From Caproicibacterium amylolyticum (GTDB lineage: Bacteria > Bacillota > Clostridia > Oscillospirales > Acutalibacteraceae), in NCBI RefSeq assembly GCF_014467055.1, contig NZ_CP060696.1, positions 1,364,001 to 1,428,000 on the forward strand: 64,000 bases of DNA, written 5' to 3'. The translations under genes and the position numbers were made by a program. How positions within the stretch are numbered: the first letter of the stretch is position 1; each line of letters begins with the position of its first letter. Below the pieces are notes generated by a model. The model had not been told where the DNA came from and searched no databases. It worked only from the letters and a program-made list of their open reading frames with translations. Shown here in pieces: positions 35,315-43,099 of the stretch.

Positions 35315-36082
35315 ATGGGATGTTTAAAAGCAATGGTGAATGTCATTATCAGCGGATGCAGTGGGAAAATGGGTCATGTGGTTGCACAGGAAATTGCAGC
35401 ACGCAATGATGCCAAAACAGCAGCAGGCATTGATTTGCGGCCCTGCGCTTGCGATTTTCCAGTCTTCTCCTCTCCATCCGAAGTGACTGTGCCCGCCAAT
35501 GTCGTCATCGATTTTTCAAACCCGTCTGTTTTGCAACCACTCCTTTCTTTTGTAAAACAGAAAAAATTGCCGATAGTCCTCTGCACGACCGGATACGATG
35601 ACAAACAGATAGCAGCATTAAAAGAGGCCAGTCGGGAGATTCCGGTATTTTATTCCCGCAACATGTCATTGGGTATCAATCTATTGATTGAACTTTGCAA
35701 AAAAGCTTCACAGGTACTCGGTTCTGCATTTGATGTAGAAGTAATTGAGCAGCATCACAATCAGAAGATTGATGCACCCAGTGGAACAGCATTGATGATT
35801 GCAGACGCTATTTCAGAAACGCGCTCCAGTGAAACACATTATGTATATGACCGGCATTCTCAGCGAAAAAAACGTGAATCTTCTGAAATTGGCATTCATT
35901 CTATCCGTGGGGGTACTATTGTAGGAGAACATGAAGTACTGTTTGCAGGGCACCATGAAACAATTACAATTTCTCATTCAGCGCAGTCAAAAGAAGTTTT
36001 TGCTGCTGGTGCGGTAAATGCAGCGGTTTTTCTGGCCGGCGAGCCAGCCGGACTTTACGATATGTCTGATTTACTGAAATAA
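35315..36082 (+). CDS. dapB: 4-hydroxy-tetrahydrodipicolinate reductase
   Basis: About 255 residues. The NAD(P)-binding loop is IISGCSGKMGHVV, the catalytic His region is EVIEQHHNQKIDAPSGTAL with the Lys and Ser-Gly-Thr set, and the C-terminal GEHEVLFAG segment is typical. It reduces the DapA product. The start is uncertain: ATG 35315 and ATG 35333 are both possible and neither has a strong ribosome site. The second gives the more usual short N-terminus. Confidence 0.94.
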   Translation: MGCLKAMVNVIISGCSGKMGHVVAQEIAARNDAKTAAGIDLRPCACDFPVFSSPSEVTVPANVVIDFSNPSVLQPLLSFVKQKKLPIVLCTTGYDDKQIAALKEASREIPVFYSRNMSLGINLLIELCKKASQVLGSAFDVEVIEQHHNQKIDAPSGTALMIADAISETRSSETHYVYDRHSQRKKRESSEIGIHSIRGGTIVGEHEVLFAGHHETITISHSAQSKEVFAAGAVNAAVFLAGEPAGLYDMSDLLK

Positions 36083-36095
36083 GGAGCGAAAAGAA

Positions 36096-36542
36096 ATGGT
36101 GGTTAATACCAACAGTGAAATTACTCTGGTAACTTTGCAGAATTGCCCTGCTGATGCAACTTTTCTTGCTAAGATATTTGTAAAAATTGCAGATTTAGGA
36201 ATCAATGTAGATATGATTTCACTTTCCCCGAATCATGGGTCCTGTACAGCAGTTTCTTTCACCATCAGTGATGAGGATTTGGGAAAAATTTTAAGGTTTA
36301 CATCTGCTTTGCAGGAAACATCTTCTATTAAAACAATTATCAGCAGCGGTAACTGCAAAATCAATGTTTATGATGAAAACATGGTCAACACTCCTGGTGT
36401 TGCCGCGAAGGTTTTTTCAGCGGTCTCTACTGTAAATACCGATATACGTATTGTTACTACATCGGATGTTGATATTTCAATGCTGGTAACAGAAGCGGAT
36501 TTCGGTGCTACCCTTGAAGCAGTACAGAATGCATTAAAGTAA
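36096..36542 (+). CDS. Stand-alone tandem ACT-domain protein (aspartokinase regulatory-like)
   Basis: 148 residues made of two ACT-like units, about 8-75 and 85-148. The segments LAKIFVKIADLGINVDMIS and TPGVAAKVFSAVSTVNTDIRIVTTSDVDISMLV resemble the regulatory C-terminus of aspartate kinase, but no kinase domain is present. ACT domains bind amino acids. As last gene of the lysine-riboswitch operon it may bind lysine or threonine and regulate a partner, for example an aspartokinase encoded elsewhere. An independently transcribed beta-subunit-like protein is another option. AAGGAG is well placed upstream. Confidence 0.82.
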   Translation: MVVNTNSEITLVTLQNCPADATFLAKIFVKIADLGINVDMISLSPNHGSCTAVSFTISDEDLGKILRFTSALQETSSIKTIISSGNCKINVYDENMVNTPGVAAKVFSAVSTVNTDIRIVTTSDVDISMLVTEADFGATLEAVQNALK

Positions 36543-36557
36543 TTTTAAAGTAAATAG

Positions 36558-36600
36558 AAAAATGCCTTTCAGGTTCTGCAGACCTGAAAGGCATTTTTTA
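36558..36600. terminator. Bidirectional terminator after the lysine operon
   Basis: A perfect 17-bp stem (36558-36574 with 36582-36598) with A and T runs serves both the ACT gene and the convergent minus-strand gene. Confidence 0.95.
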
Positions 36601-37005
36601 GTTTTTCTTTTTTGTTTTGCTGAGTCTGTCTTTTAAGTAGGCGATTCTGCGCTCATGAGCGCGAATAGAGTTTAAAGCTCTGTCCAAAGTATCTGGTTCT
36701 TCACTTTCCTCGGCTTTTGCTTTTGTGTAGAAGGCGTTGATTTTTTCAAGCCTCTTTGAAAATTCTTCAAGTTCAATTTCCAATGGAATTGTTTGCTCCA
36801 GTGTATCACCGTAAATTGCAATCAAGGTCCGCTTGGCTTCCTCAAAAGAAACCGTGTCATTATCCATTAATGCAAGTGCATGAATCGCTTTCAGCAGCAA
36901 ACGCTCTGCGGGCTCCCCTACCTGCAGACCCTGCATAACTTCGTCTTTCAGCTGATTCGCTTCATCCAGTTCCGCTTTGCGTTCCGGCGAGTTTTCTTCG
37001 GCCAT
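36598..37005 (-). CDS. Small charged helical protein of unknown function
   Basis: I do not recognise this 135-residue protein. It is rich in Glu, Lys, Leu and Ala with no hydrophobic segment, and looks helical throughout: residues 12-50 and 90-130 could form coiled coils (EELEEFSKRLEKINAFY, AHERRIAYLKDRLSKTKKK). It is probably a cytoplasmic protein. ATG 37005 has GGGGAA 7 bases upstream. It is the last gene of the trmK-nif3-rqcH-glycosyltransferase run and its stop lies in the shared terminator. Confidence 0.65.
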   Translation of the reverse strand: MAEENSPERKAELDEANQLKDEVMQGLQVGEPAERLLLKAIHALALMDNDTVSFEEAKRTLIAIYGDTLEQTIPLEIELEEFSKRLEKINAFYTKAKAEESEEPDTLDRALNSIRAHERRIAYLKDRLSKTKKKN

Positions 37006-37034
37006 ACCAAATTCCCCTTTCACTGGTTGTGCAT

Positions 37035-38261
37035 TTATAGGCTTAAAAGTGCCTTCGCAAATTTTTCGTGGTTCTTCTTATCATGAAAAGAGTTAAACCA
37101 TAACTGCCGTGCATTTAAGTTCAAACTGGCGCGTGTGGTTGCGGAAGCGTTTTGATGCTTCCGTATGACATCAGCAATTTCCTGCGGCGTTGGATTCTCA
37201 GGCAGTAAATATCCGGTCCCTAGATTGACCATTTCCGGAATGCCCCCAACTGCTGTCGCAGCAACGGGAACACCATAAGAATATGCTTCCATAATGGATA
37301 CCGGCAAACCTTCTGTTTCGGAGGAAGTTAAGAACAGGTCAACATGCTGCTGCTGATAGTATTTTACAACTTCTGTATTTGGAATAGCACCTGGCATTTC
37401 CCATTTGACATTTGGTTTGCTATCCAAGAGTTCATGGCAGAGTGCCGTTACTTTTTCAAAAGATTCTCCGTTACCGGCATGGTACCAATGTACTGGAAAA
37501 TTCAAAAGACTGATTGCCTGCACCAAAAGTTCCACTCGTTTTAACGGGATTACATTGGAACAGGAAAATAGTTCCATTGGGGCGCCGTCGGTGGCGCCAG
37601 GATTCAGCCCATTGTCTGGAACTCCAAGGTAACAGACACGGTAAGCATCCTGATTTTCTTTTACCGCAAAATGCTGCAGGTAATAATCCCGGCCCGTGCG
37701 GGAGATAAAACCGATAAAATCGATGTAAGGATCCATGAAAGACTTAAACAGCTGTCCGCAAGGTTGGCGCTCATTGTAGAGGTCATAACCATGTGCGCGT
37801 GTGGCAATTTTCATTTCTGGATGCTTTTGCTTTTCCAACACCAATGCCATAGTGCCGGTGCTGTACCAAAAGGTATAGTAAACTGTATTGGTTATATCTT
37901 GAAAGCATCCTTCTCTTTTAAGCCATCGGCGGAGCATCTCTGCGTTAAACAGAAAATTTCGCACTTCCGCTTCAACTTGGTTTGCAGGATGGTCGGGATG
38001 TTTTTCTTCAATTTCCTGCCGGTACATCTTTTTTGTTTTGTAGTATAAATACTGTGTGGCCTTAAAGGCTTTTCCCCCAGTCAGGTTAAAATGTTTTGCG
38101 GGAATATCATACGGAGGCGTGTATTCTTGCTGCTCCTGCATGTCCTTTGAAAAAATCTGCACATCAAAATATTGATGTGTAACGGCTAACTCTGGCAGGA
38201 CAAAAGGCAGTTCACCTTTGGTATATGGATAGTGGTCAGTAATCAGACAAAGTTTTTTCAT
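37035..38261 (-). CDS. Glycosyltransferase, GT4-like
   Basis: A protein of about 408 residues with a GT-B fold. The C-terminal donor-binding domain shows SNVIPLKRVELLVQAI, the DLFLTSSETEGLPVSIMEAYSYGVPVAATAVGGIPEMV block (the family EX7E-like region) and GYLLPENPT. The acceptor is unknown; capsule, teichoic acid or glycolipid synthesis are possible. ATG 38261 (MKKLCLITDHYPYTKGELPF) is the natural N-terminus of a GT4 protein; the open frame extends nine codons further. It follows rqcH by 42 bases. Confidence 0.85.
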   Translation of the reverse strand: MKKLCLITDHYPYTKGELPFVLPELAVTHQYFDVQIFSKDMQEQQEYTPPYDIPAKHFNLTGGKAFKATQYLYYKTKKMYRQEIEEKHPDHPANQVEAEVRNFLFNAEMLRRWLKREGCFQDITNTVYYTFWYSTGTMALVLEKQKHPEMKIATRAHGYDLYNERQPCGQLFKSFMDPYIDFIGFISRTGRDYYLQHFAVKENQDAYRVCYLGVPDNGLNPGATDGAPMELFSCSNVIPLKRVELLVQAISLLNFPVHWYHAGNGESFEKVTALCHELLDSKPNVKWEMPGAIPNTEVVKYYQQQHVDLFLTSSETEGLPVSIMEAYSYGVPVAATAVGGIPEMVNLGTGYLLPENPTPQEIADVIRKHQNASATTRASLNLNARQLWFNSFHDKKNHEKFAKALLSL

Positions 38262-38303
38262 AAGCAAAAAATTCTTTCTGCACATCAAATTTATAGCACT
38301 GTT

Positions 38304-40067
38304 TTATTTCGAATGAATCTCACAGGACTTTACGAATTCTTCGTCAGGTGTAACATAAAGTGTTTTTTGGTTTACATAGATAACCATGCCGGGTTTTGCA
38401 CCCTGTGGTTTGCTGACATAGCGCACAAGCGTGTAATCAACTGGCACTTGTGCGGAATCCTTTCCGCGACTATGGTAAGCAGCCAGTCCTGCGGCCTCTG
38501 CCAATGCTGTTTCAGTTGGTTCTTTGCCATCTGTTGCCAGAATGACATGGGATCCAGGTATTTTCTGGGTGTGAAACCATACATCATTTTTATGAGCTTG
38601 TTTCAGTGTCAGTTGGTCATTCTGGCGATTGTTGCGGCCAACCAGTACAGAAAACCCATCACTGGTCTGAAAATGAAGCGGTTGTGTTATCTGCTCTTTC
38701 TGTCGCTTCCCTTTTTGACGGCGAATGTATCCTTGCTCTGCAAGTTCAGAACGAATTTCATTTAAATCACGTTCCATTTCCGCACGGGAGAGTTCCTCAA
38801 ACACAGAATCCAGATATGCCAGCTCTTGTTCGGCACCGGCGATTTGTACGGTCAGCACTTCCTGCGCCGTGCGGGCTTTGCGGTAGATTTTATAATACTT
38901 TTGCGCATTCTGGCTAGGTGACAGCGCGGGATCAAGCTTGATTGTCAACAGTGGTAAATTTGGTTCATAGAAGTTTTCCAACTGAATACTGCTGCTGCCC
39001 TTTTGCACCCGATAAAGGTTTGCATTCAAGAGGTCACCGCAAATACGCATTTCATCACGTTTTTCACAATGCTGCAGTTCGGCATGCTGATTGTTGATTT
39101 TTCGACTCAAGCGATCAGAAGCTGTTGTCAGAATTCGCAGCAAATCCTGACTTTTTACACGCATTCGGTCAATTCGATCGCGGTCACCGTAAAATGCGTC
39201 CAGAAGTTCGGAAAATGAGGCCTTTGTCACATCCTTTGCCGCAGAACCATACTGCAGAATCGATAAAAATGAAAAATCAAGCGGCTTTACCGAGCCAACT
39301 GCCATAACCGGCTGCCCGGAAATTTTCAGTACTGTGTTTTGCAGTGCCTGCAAAGCACAGGTGCAGCGTGCCTTTTGTTCATCAGGCATGGTATGAATCG
39401 TTACATCTTGTCCCCTGCCTGTCTGAAACTGAATTTCACGGCAAACAACTGGTGAAACCCCCTGTAGTGTGCGCAGCAGTGCCTTTTGCAGTTCCATTTC
39501 CGCCGGCAAAGACTGGATACGGTCTAGAATCTGCTCTGGTTCAGCATCCAGCAGACACAGCTTTTCCTGCGGTGGAGGCAGATGGTAAGTGAGTCCCGGC
39601 AGTACCAGACGTTCGGAGCTCATTTCGGCATCTACTCGCTTGAGCGCATCAATGATTTTTCCATTTCCATCAATAAAGATGACATTGCTGTAGCGACCCA
39701 TAATTTCCATAGCAAGGGTCAGCCGCACGGTATCCCCCAACTCATTTGTACCGTCAAAGTCCAGAAGCAGAACACGCTCCAGTCCGGGCTGTCGGATTTG
39801 AACCAGTCGCGCACCAGCCAGCCGCTTGCGCAGAAGCATGCACAGCATAGGTGGATACTTTGGGTTTTCTGGTGTGGTGCTGACGAGGTGAATGCGAGCG
39901 CTATTGGCCCTTGCGGAAAGCAGCAATTTCTGCGTGCCCTCTTTGCTGCGCATGAATAAAAATAATTCATCGTGATTGGGCTGATAAATTTTGTCCACTT
40001 TTGTTCCAAGCAGTGCAGTTTCAAGTTCTTTTTTTATGTGTCTTAGGAAAGCGCCATCCAGTGCCAT
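38304..40067 (-). CDS. rqcH: Ribosome quality control factor RqcH (NFACT family)
   Basis: 587 residues with the NFACT layout: N-terminal NFACT-N domain (MALDGAFLRHIKKELETALLG), helix-hairpin-helix and long coiled-coil middle (about 270-450), and C-terminal NFACT-R domain (DGFSVLVGRNNRQNDQLTLKQAHKNDVWFHTQKIPGSHVIL). RqcH binds stalled 50S subunits and adds alanine tails that mark nascent chains for degradation. Older annotation called this a fibronectin-binding protein. AAAGGAGGG is just before the ATG. Its degradation partner ClpXP is encoded at 11-13 kb of this window. Confidence 0.94.
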   Translation of the reverse strand: MALDGAFLRHIKKELETALLGTKVDKIYQPNHDELFLFMRSKEGTQKLLLSARANSARIHLVSTTPENPKYPPMLCMLLRKRLAGARLVQIRQPGLERVLLLDFDGTNELGDTVRLTLAMEIMGRYSNVIFIDGNGKIIDALKRVDAEMSSERLVLPGLTYHLPPPQEKLCLLDAEPEQILDRIQSLPAEMELQKALLRTLQGVSPVVCREIQFQTGRGQDVTIHTMPDEQKARCTCALQALQNTVLKISGQPVMAVGSVKPLDFSFLSILQYGSAAKDVTKASFSELLDAFYGDRDRIDRMRVKSQDLLRILTTASDRLSRKINNQHAELQHCEKRDEMRICGDLLNANLYRVQKGSSSIQLENFYEPNLPLLTIKLDPALSPSQNAQKYYKIYRKARTAQEVLTVQIAGAEQELAYLDSVFEELSRAEMERDLNEIRSELAEQGYIRRQKGKRQKEQITQPLHFQTSDGFSVLVGRNNRQNDQLTLKQAHKNDVWFHTQKIPGSHVILATDGKEPTETALAEAAGLAAYHSRGKDSAQVPVDYTLVRYVSKPQGAKPGMVIYVNQKTLYVTPDEEFVKSCEIHSK

Positions 40068-40096
40068 TGCTTTCCCTCCTTTATTTTCGGAAGTTA

Positions 40097-40861
40097 TTAA
40101 ATGTAATGTGCGGGGCTGTGCATTACTTTGCTTTTAATACAGTACAGCTTCGGAAATGCTTCTTTGACTTTTTGCATCAGCGGTTCCATTACAATATCTT
40201 CGGTTTCAAAATGCCCCGCATCTATCAGGGTAAGCTGCAGCTGCTCAGCGTCCAGCAGCAGATTGTGCTTGCTTTCCCCTGTTACAAATCCTTCACACCC
40301 AGCAGCGGCGGCAGCATAAAGCAAATCTGTTCCGCCGCCGCTGCACAGACCAACAGTTTTTACGAGGCGCTTGCCATCAGTGTACCGCAGCCCATCACAG
40401 TGTAGCTGCTGTTTTACCTGCTGTGCAAATGGCAGCGGCGTCAGTGGTTCTTGAAGTTCTCCCATCAAAGCTTCTGGCAAATTGGGAGCATATTCAGAAA
40501 GTGTACGGACATTTTTAAGCTGCAGCCGTTGCGCCAGTACAGTGTTGACACCGCCAGGTGCCATATCCAGATTGGTGTGTGCACAGATAGCGTCAATACC
40601 GTACTTCGCTAAAAGATAAGGTGCAGTATTCGTTTTTAACTGCTTTAATGCATTGAATATTACAGGATGGTGGCTTATAATCAGCTGAGCACCGATATTT
40701 TTTCCTTCAGTAATTACTTCCGGGGTTATATCAAGTGAAAAAAGAACCGTTTGTACAGATGTGCTTCGTTCGCCTACCAAAAGTCCTGGATTATCAAAAT
40801 CCATCGCGCTGCCGAATGGAGCGAAAGCGTCTATAAAATCATATAATTCACCGGTTGTCAT
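40097..40861 (-). CDS. Nif3-like dinuclear metal centre protein
   Basis: 254 residues from ATG 40861, with AGGTG 6 bases upstream (a GTG at 40870 is also in frame). Metal ligands are visible: LIISHHPVIF, CAHTNLDMAPGGVN and LIDAGHFETED, the typical Nif3/YqfO His/Asp/Glu set. The family forms hexamers with a two-metal site; a GTP cyclohydrolase-like role has been suggested but is not settled. It overlaps the end of trmK by 14 bases; trmK-nif3 pairing is nearly universal in Firmicutes. Confidence 0.93.
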   Translation of the reverse strand: MTTGELYDFIDAFAPFGSAMDFDNPGLLVGERSTSVQTVLFSLDITPEVITEGKNIGAQLIISHHPVIFNALKQLKTNTAPYLLAKYGIDAICAHTNLDMAPGGVNTVLAQRLQLKNVRTLSEYAPNLPEALMGELQEPLTPLPFAQQVKQQLHCDGLRYTDGKRLVKTVGLCSGGGTDLLYAAAAAGCEGFVTGESKHNLLLDAEQLQLTLIDAGHFETEDIVMEPLMQKVKEAFPKLYCIKSKVMHSPAHYI

Positions 40862-41567
40862 TCTGTTCACCTGATTTCGGACTGTTTATAAGCCCTTGTA
40901 TTATTTGAAGAGCATTATGCAATGCTTCTGCTTCTTTTGCCTTTCCAGTATGCAGAAAACCATTCAGTCGGTTTTGCAAATATACGCTTTGTCGTGAAAG
41001 ATATTCCTTTTCAGCATCCGTTTTACCGCTGAGTGCCCCAGTGTAAGCTTTTTCAGGTTGTAAAGCAGCGTGCTGCGGGTCGTATTGATACAGCATTGCT
41101 GTGTAAACCCGATGTTCGTCGTAAACGGCCTCTTCACGCAAAAGTGCAAATCCGTTGTCTGCCATGGCACGACGCAGATGAGATGGCTTAGTCATTGGTT
41201 GCAGAATCAGCCGTTTTTGCGGATTCCGCAGCCAATTTGCTTCTGCAACAATACGTGCAATTAAGTCTCCGCCCATGCCGGCCACGGTAATATCATCCGC
41301 TTCGTTTGCATGAACAGCAGTCAGTCCATCTGACATGCGTGTAGCGATGTACTGCTCCAAATGATATTGCGCAATATTTGCTTTTGCACAGTCCAGTGGA
41401 CCTTTTCGTATATCGCAGGCCAGTGCAGAAGTGATTTTATGCTGCTGCATTAACCAGATAGGCAGATACGCATGGTCAGTACCAACGTCGCACAGCTGAA
41501 TTTGAGGACGCACGAAAGAAGCACAAAGGCGCAGTCTGCTGCCCAAATTTAGAGAATGTTCTAACAT
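40848..41567 (-). CDS. trmK: tRNA (adenine-22-N1)-methyltransferase
   Basis: 239 residues. The Rossmann methyltransferase core has CDVGTDHAYLPIWL (SAM motif I), ACDIRKGPL, ITVAGMGGDLIARI (motif IV region) and ILQPMTKPSHLRRAM. The C-terminal part is helical. TrmK methylates N1 of A22 in the D-loop of certain tRNAs. GGAGC is upstream of the ATG. It starts the five-gene minus-strand operon ending at 36598. Confidence 0.94.
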   Translation of the reverse strand: MLEHSLNLGSRLRLCASFVRPQIQLCDVGTDHAYLPIWLMQQHKITSALACDIRKGPLDCAKANIAQYHLEQYIATRMSDGLTAVHANEADDITVAGMGGDLIARIVAEANWLRNPQKRLILQPMTKPSHLRRAMADNGFALLREEAVYDEHRVYTAMLYQYDPQHAALQPEKAYTGALSGKTDAEKEYLSRQSVYLQNRLNGFLHTGKAKEAEALHNALQIIQGLINSPKSGEQNDNR

Positions 41568-41582
41568 GAAAATATGCTCCTA

Positions 41583-41623
41583 AATGAAAAGTCGCCCGGC
41601 AAACGAAGCGTTACCGGGCGACT
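41583..41623 (-). terminator. Terminator of the DUF1858 gene
   Basis: GTCGCCCGG (41591-41599) pairs with CCGGGCGAC (41614-41622); on the minus strand TTTTCATTT follows. It also separates trmK from upstream transcription. Confidence 0.88.
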
Positions 41624-41633
41624 GTTGGTCGGT

Positions 41634-41837
41634 TTATTGCTGTTTTGCCAGATGCTGATTCAAAACTTCAATCATTTCTTCAACGTCAACGCCGTGAACC
41701 GCACAGGCATCTGCTAAAGACTCCCCGCGGGAAGCAGGGCAGCCCAGACAATGCATACCCATCTGCATAAAGAAAGGAGCAGTGGAGTTGTCTGCATCCA
41801 GAATTTCACCGATTACAGTATCTTTTGTTACTACCAT
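41634..41837 (-). CDS. DUF1858 domain protein
   Basis: A 67-residue protein that is entirely a DUF1858 domain: MVVTKDTVIGEILDADNS, then FMQMGMHCLGCPASRGESLADAC with the Cys-x-x-Cys pair and HGVDVEEMIEVLNQHL. The domain often precedes or accompanies iron-sulfur or redox proteins and the ScdA/hybrid-cluster group. Here it stands alone and the redox partner is unknown. GGAGG lies upstream. Confidence 0.9.
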   Translation of the reverse strand: MVVTKDTVIGEILDADNSTAPFFMQMGMHCLGCPASRGESLADACAVHGVDVEEMIEVLNQHLAKQQ

Positions 41838-41854
41838 TTTCTTGTACCTCCTTC

Positions 41855-41884
41855 AAAAAATGCCCCGGGAAAGTTCCCGGGGCA
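41855..41884 (-). terminator. Terminator of the zinc-ribbon gene
   Basis: TGCCCCGGGAA (41861-41871) pairs with TTCCCGGGGCA (41874-41884), followed on the minus strand by TTTTTTG. Confidence 0.9.
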
Positions 41885-41907
41885 AATGAACGCAAACTGG
41901 AACTAAA

Positions 41908-42183
41908 TTATTCTTCCCGCATTTTTGCAAAGCATTCGCTGCAGTAAACAGGGCGATCATCGCGCGGCTTAAAGGGAACCTTTGCTTCTTTACCGCAGCC
42001 AGCACACACAGCGGTGAACATTTCACGTTCCTGATGGCCGCCGTTTTTACGTTTGTCACGGCAGGCTTTGCAGCGCTGCGGCTCATTTACAAAGCCTTTA
42101 GCTGCGTAGAATTCCTGCTCCCCAGCGGTGAAAACAAATTCAGCGCCGCATTCTTTGCAAACAAGAGTCTTATCCTGGTACAT
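41908..42183 (-). CDS. Zinc-ribbon domain protein
   Basis: 91 residues with four CxxC-type pairs: CKEC, CKAC, CAGC and CSEC, arranged as two zinc-binding units (residues about 9-42 and 60-85). The first unit is the probable zinc-binding domain seen in many Firmicutes mini-proteins (LVCKECGAEFVFTAGEQEFY). The function is unknown; RNA or protein binding is plausible. It forms a single-gene unit with its own terminator. Confidence 0.88.
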   Translation of the reverse strand: MYQDKTLVCKECGAEFVFTAGEQEFYAAKGFVNEPQRCKACRDKRKNGGHQEREMFTAVCAGCGKEAKVPFKPRDDRPVYCSECFAKMREE

Positions 42184-42301
42184 TTAATTTACCTCGCTTA
42201 GAATAAATAAAGAATATTTCTTTGCCCTTTTGCGGAATTGAACCGCTGTTTTCCTGCAAAATGATACTCTGCATTAAGCCTACAGGGCATATAAAAACAG
42301 T

Positions 42302-42886
42302 TTATGACTGTTTCCGTAGTTTTTGTCGGACACGCTGCAAAGCATTGTCAGCTGCTTTTTGAGTAATCCTCATTTTTTGAGCAATTTCAGCATAACTGCA
42401 TCCGTTTAAATACAGCACCAGTACTTGTTGCTCCATTTTTGTTAAAATATGCTCCACAGAGAACTGAATATTTTCCATCCGTTCTTTTGACAAAAGTATA
42501 GTCTCTGGATCTTCTGTGTCGGGGGCAGAAAAAGTCTCTCCATCACTGAGTGGGACGAAACCGTTTGGTGGCTGCCGCCGCTCAGTTATCGCTTTACGAT
42601 ATGCCGTAATAACATGGTTTTGGATGCAGACCCCCGCATATGTCGAGAAACTGGAGCCTTTCCCCTGCTGATACGTACACGCTGCGTGATAAAGCCCCCA
42701 CAGCCCTTCCTGACAAAAATCATCACGGTCAAGAAATGTGCAGTGAAAAGGTGCTGACTTCGCACGAATCAAGTCTAAATAACGTGCCGTCAATTCAACA
42801 AAGGCATCGGCATCTCCTTTTTGAATATATACGGCAAGTTGACTGTCTGTGCAGGCAGTAAGTGAAATATTGTACTGTTTGTCCAC
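42302..42886 (-). CDS. Sigma-70 family RNA polymerase sigma factor, SigH-like
   Basis: About 194 residues from GTG 42886, which has GAGGTG 6 bases upstream; the open frame runs further to 42961. Region 2 is clear (FVELTARYLDLIRAKSAPF, DRDDFCQEGLWGLYHAACTY, SFSTYAGVCIQNHVITAYRK), and region 4 has the helix-turn-helix LNGCSYAEIAQKMRITQKAADNALQRVRQKL. This fits the SigH (Spo0H) group, which starts sporulation and competence programmes, though the sequence is divergent and slightly short. It is divergent from comM, a competence-related gene. No anti-sigma gene is adjacent. Confidence 0.8.
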   Translation of the reverse strand: MDKQYNISLTACTDSQLAVYIQKGDADAFVELTARYLDLIRAKSAPFHCTFLDRDDFCQEGLWGLYHAACTYQQGKGSSFSTYAGVCIQNHVITAYRKAITERRQPPNGFVPLSDGETFSAPDTEDPETILLSKERMENIQFSVEHILTKMEQQVLVLYLNGCSYAEIAQKMRITQKAADNALQRVRQKLRKQS

Positions 42887-43099
42887 ACAAAACACCTCAG
42901 ACGACCCAGTCTTTAACTTATAGCTTATTTTACAGCATCCGCTTTTGGAAGTCAATAGCATGGTTTAGAATTGTTTTTTGTGAAATTTATTTAAATTGCA
43001 AATAGTATACCATCCGGTAGAAGAAAGTTGTATAATGATTTTTGTGAATTGGAATATTGCGGTAGATATAGCTGAAAAAGTCCGTGCAGGAGGAACTTC

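Noticed and set aside
38232..38765. Plus-strand 177-codon frame opposite rqcH
   Set aside because: Antisense to well-supported NFACT and glycosyltransferase genes, with no domain features.
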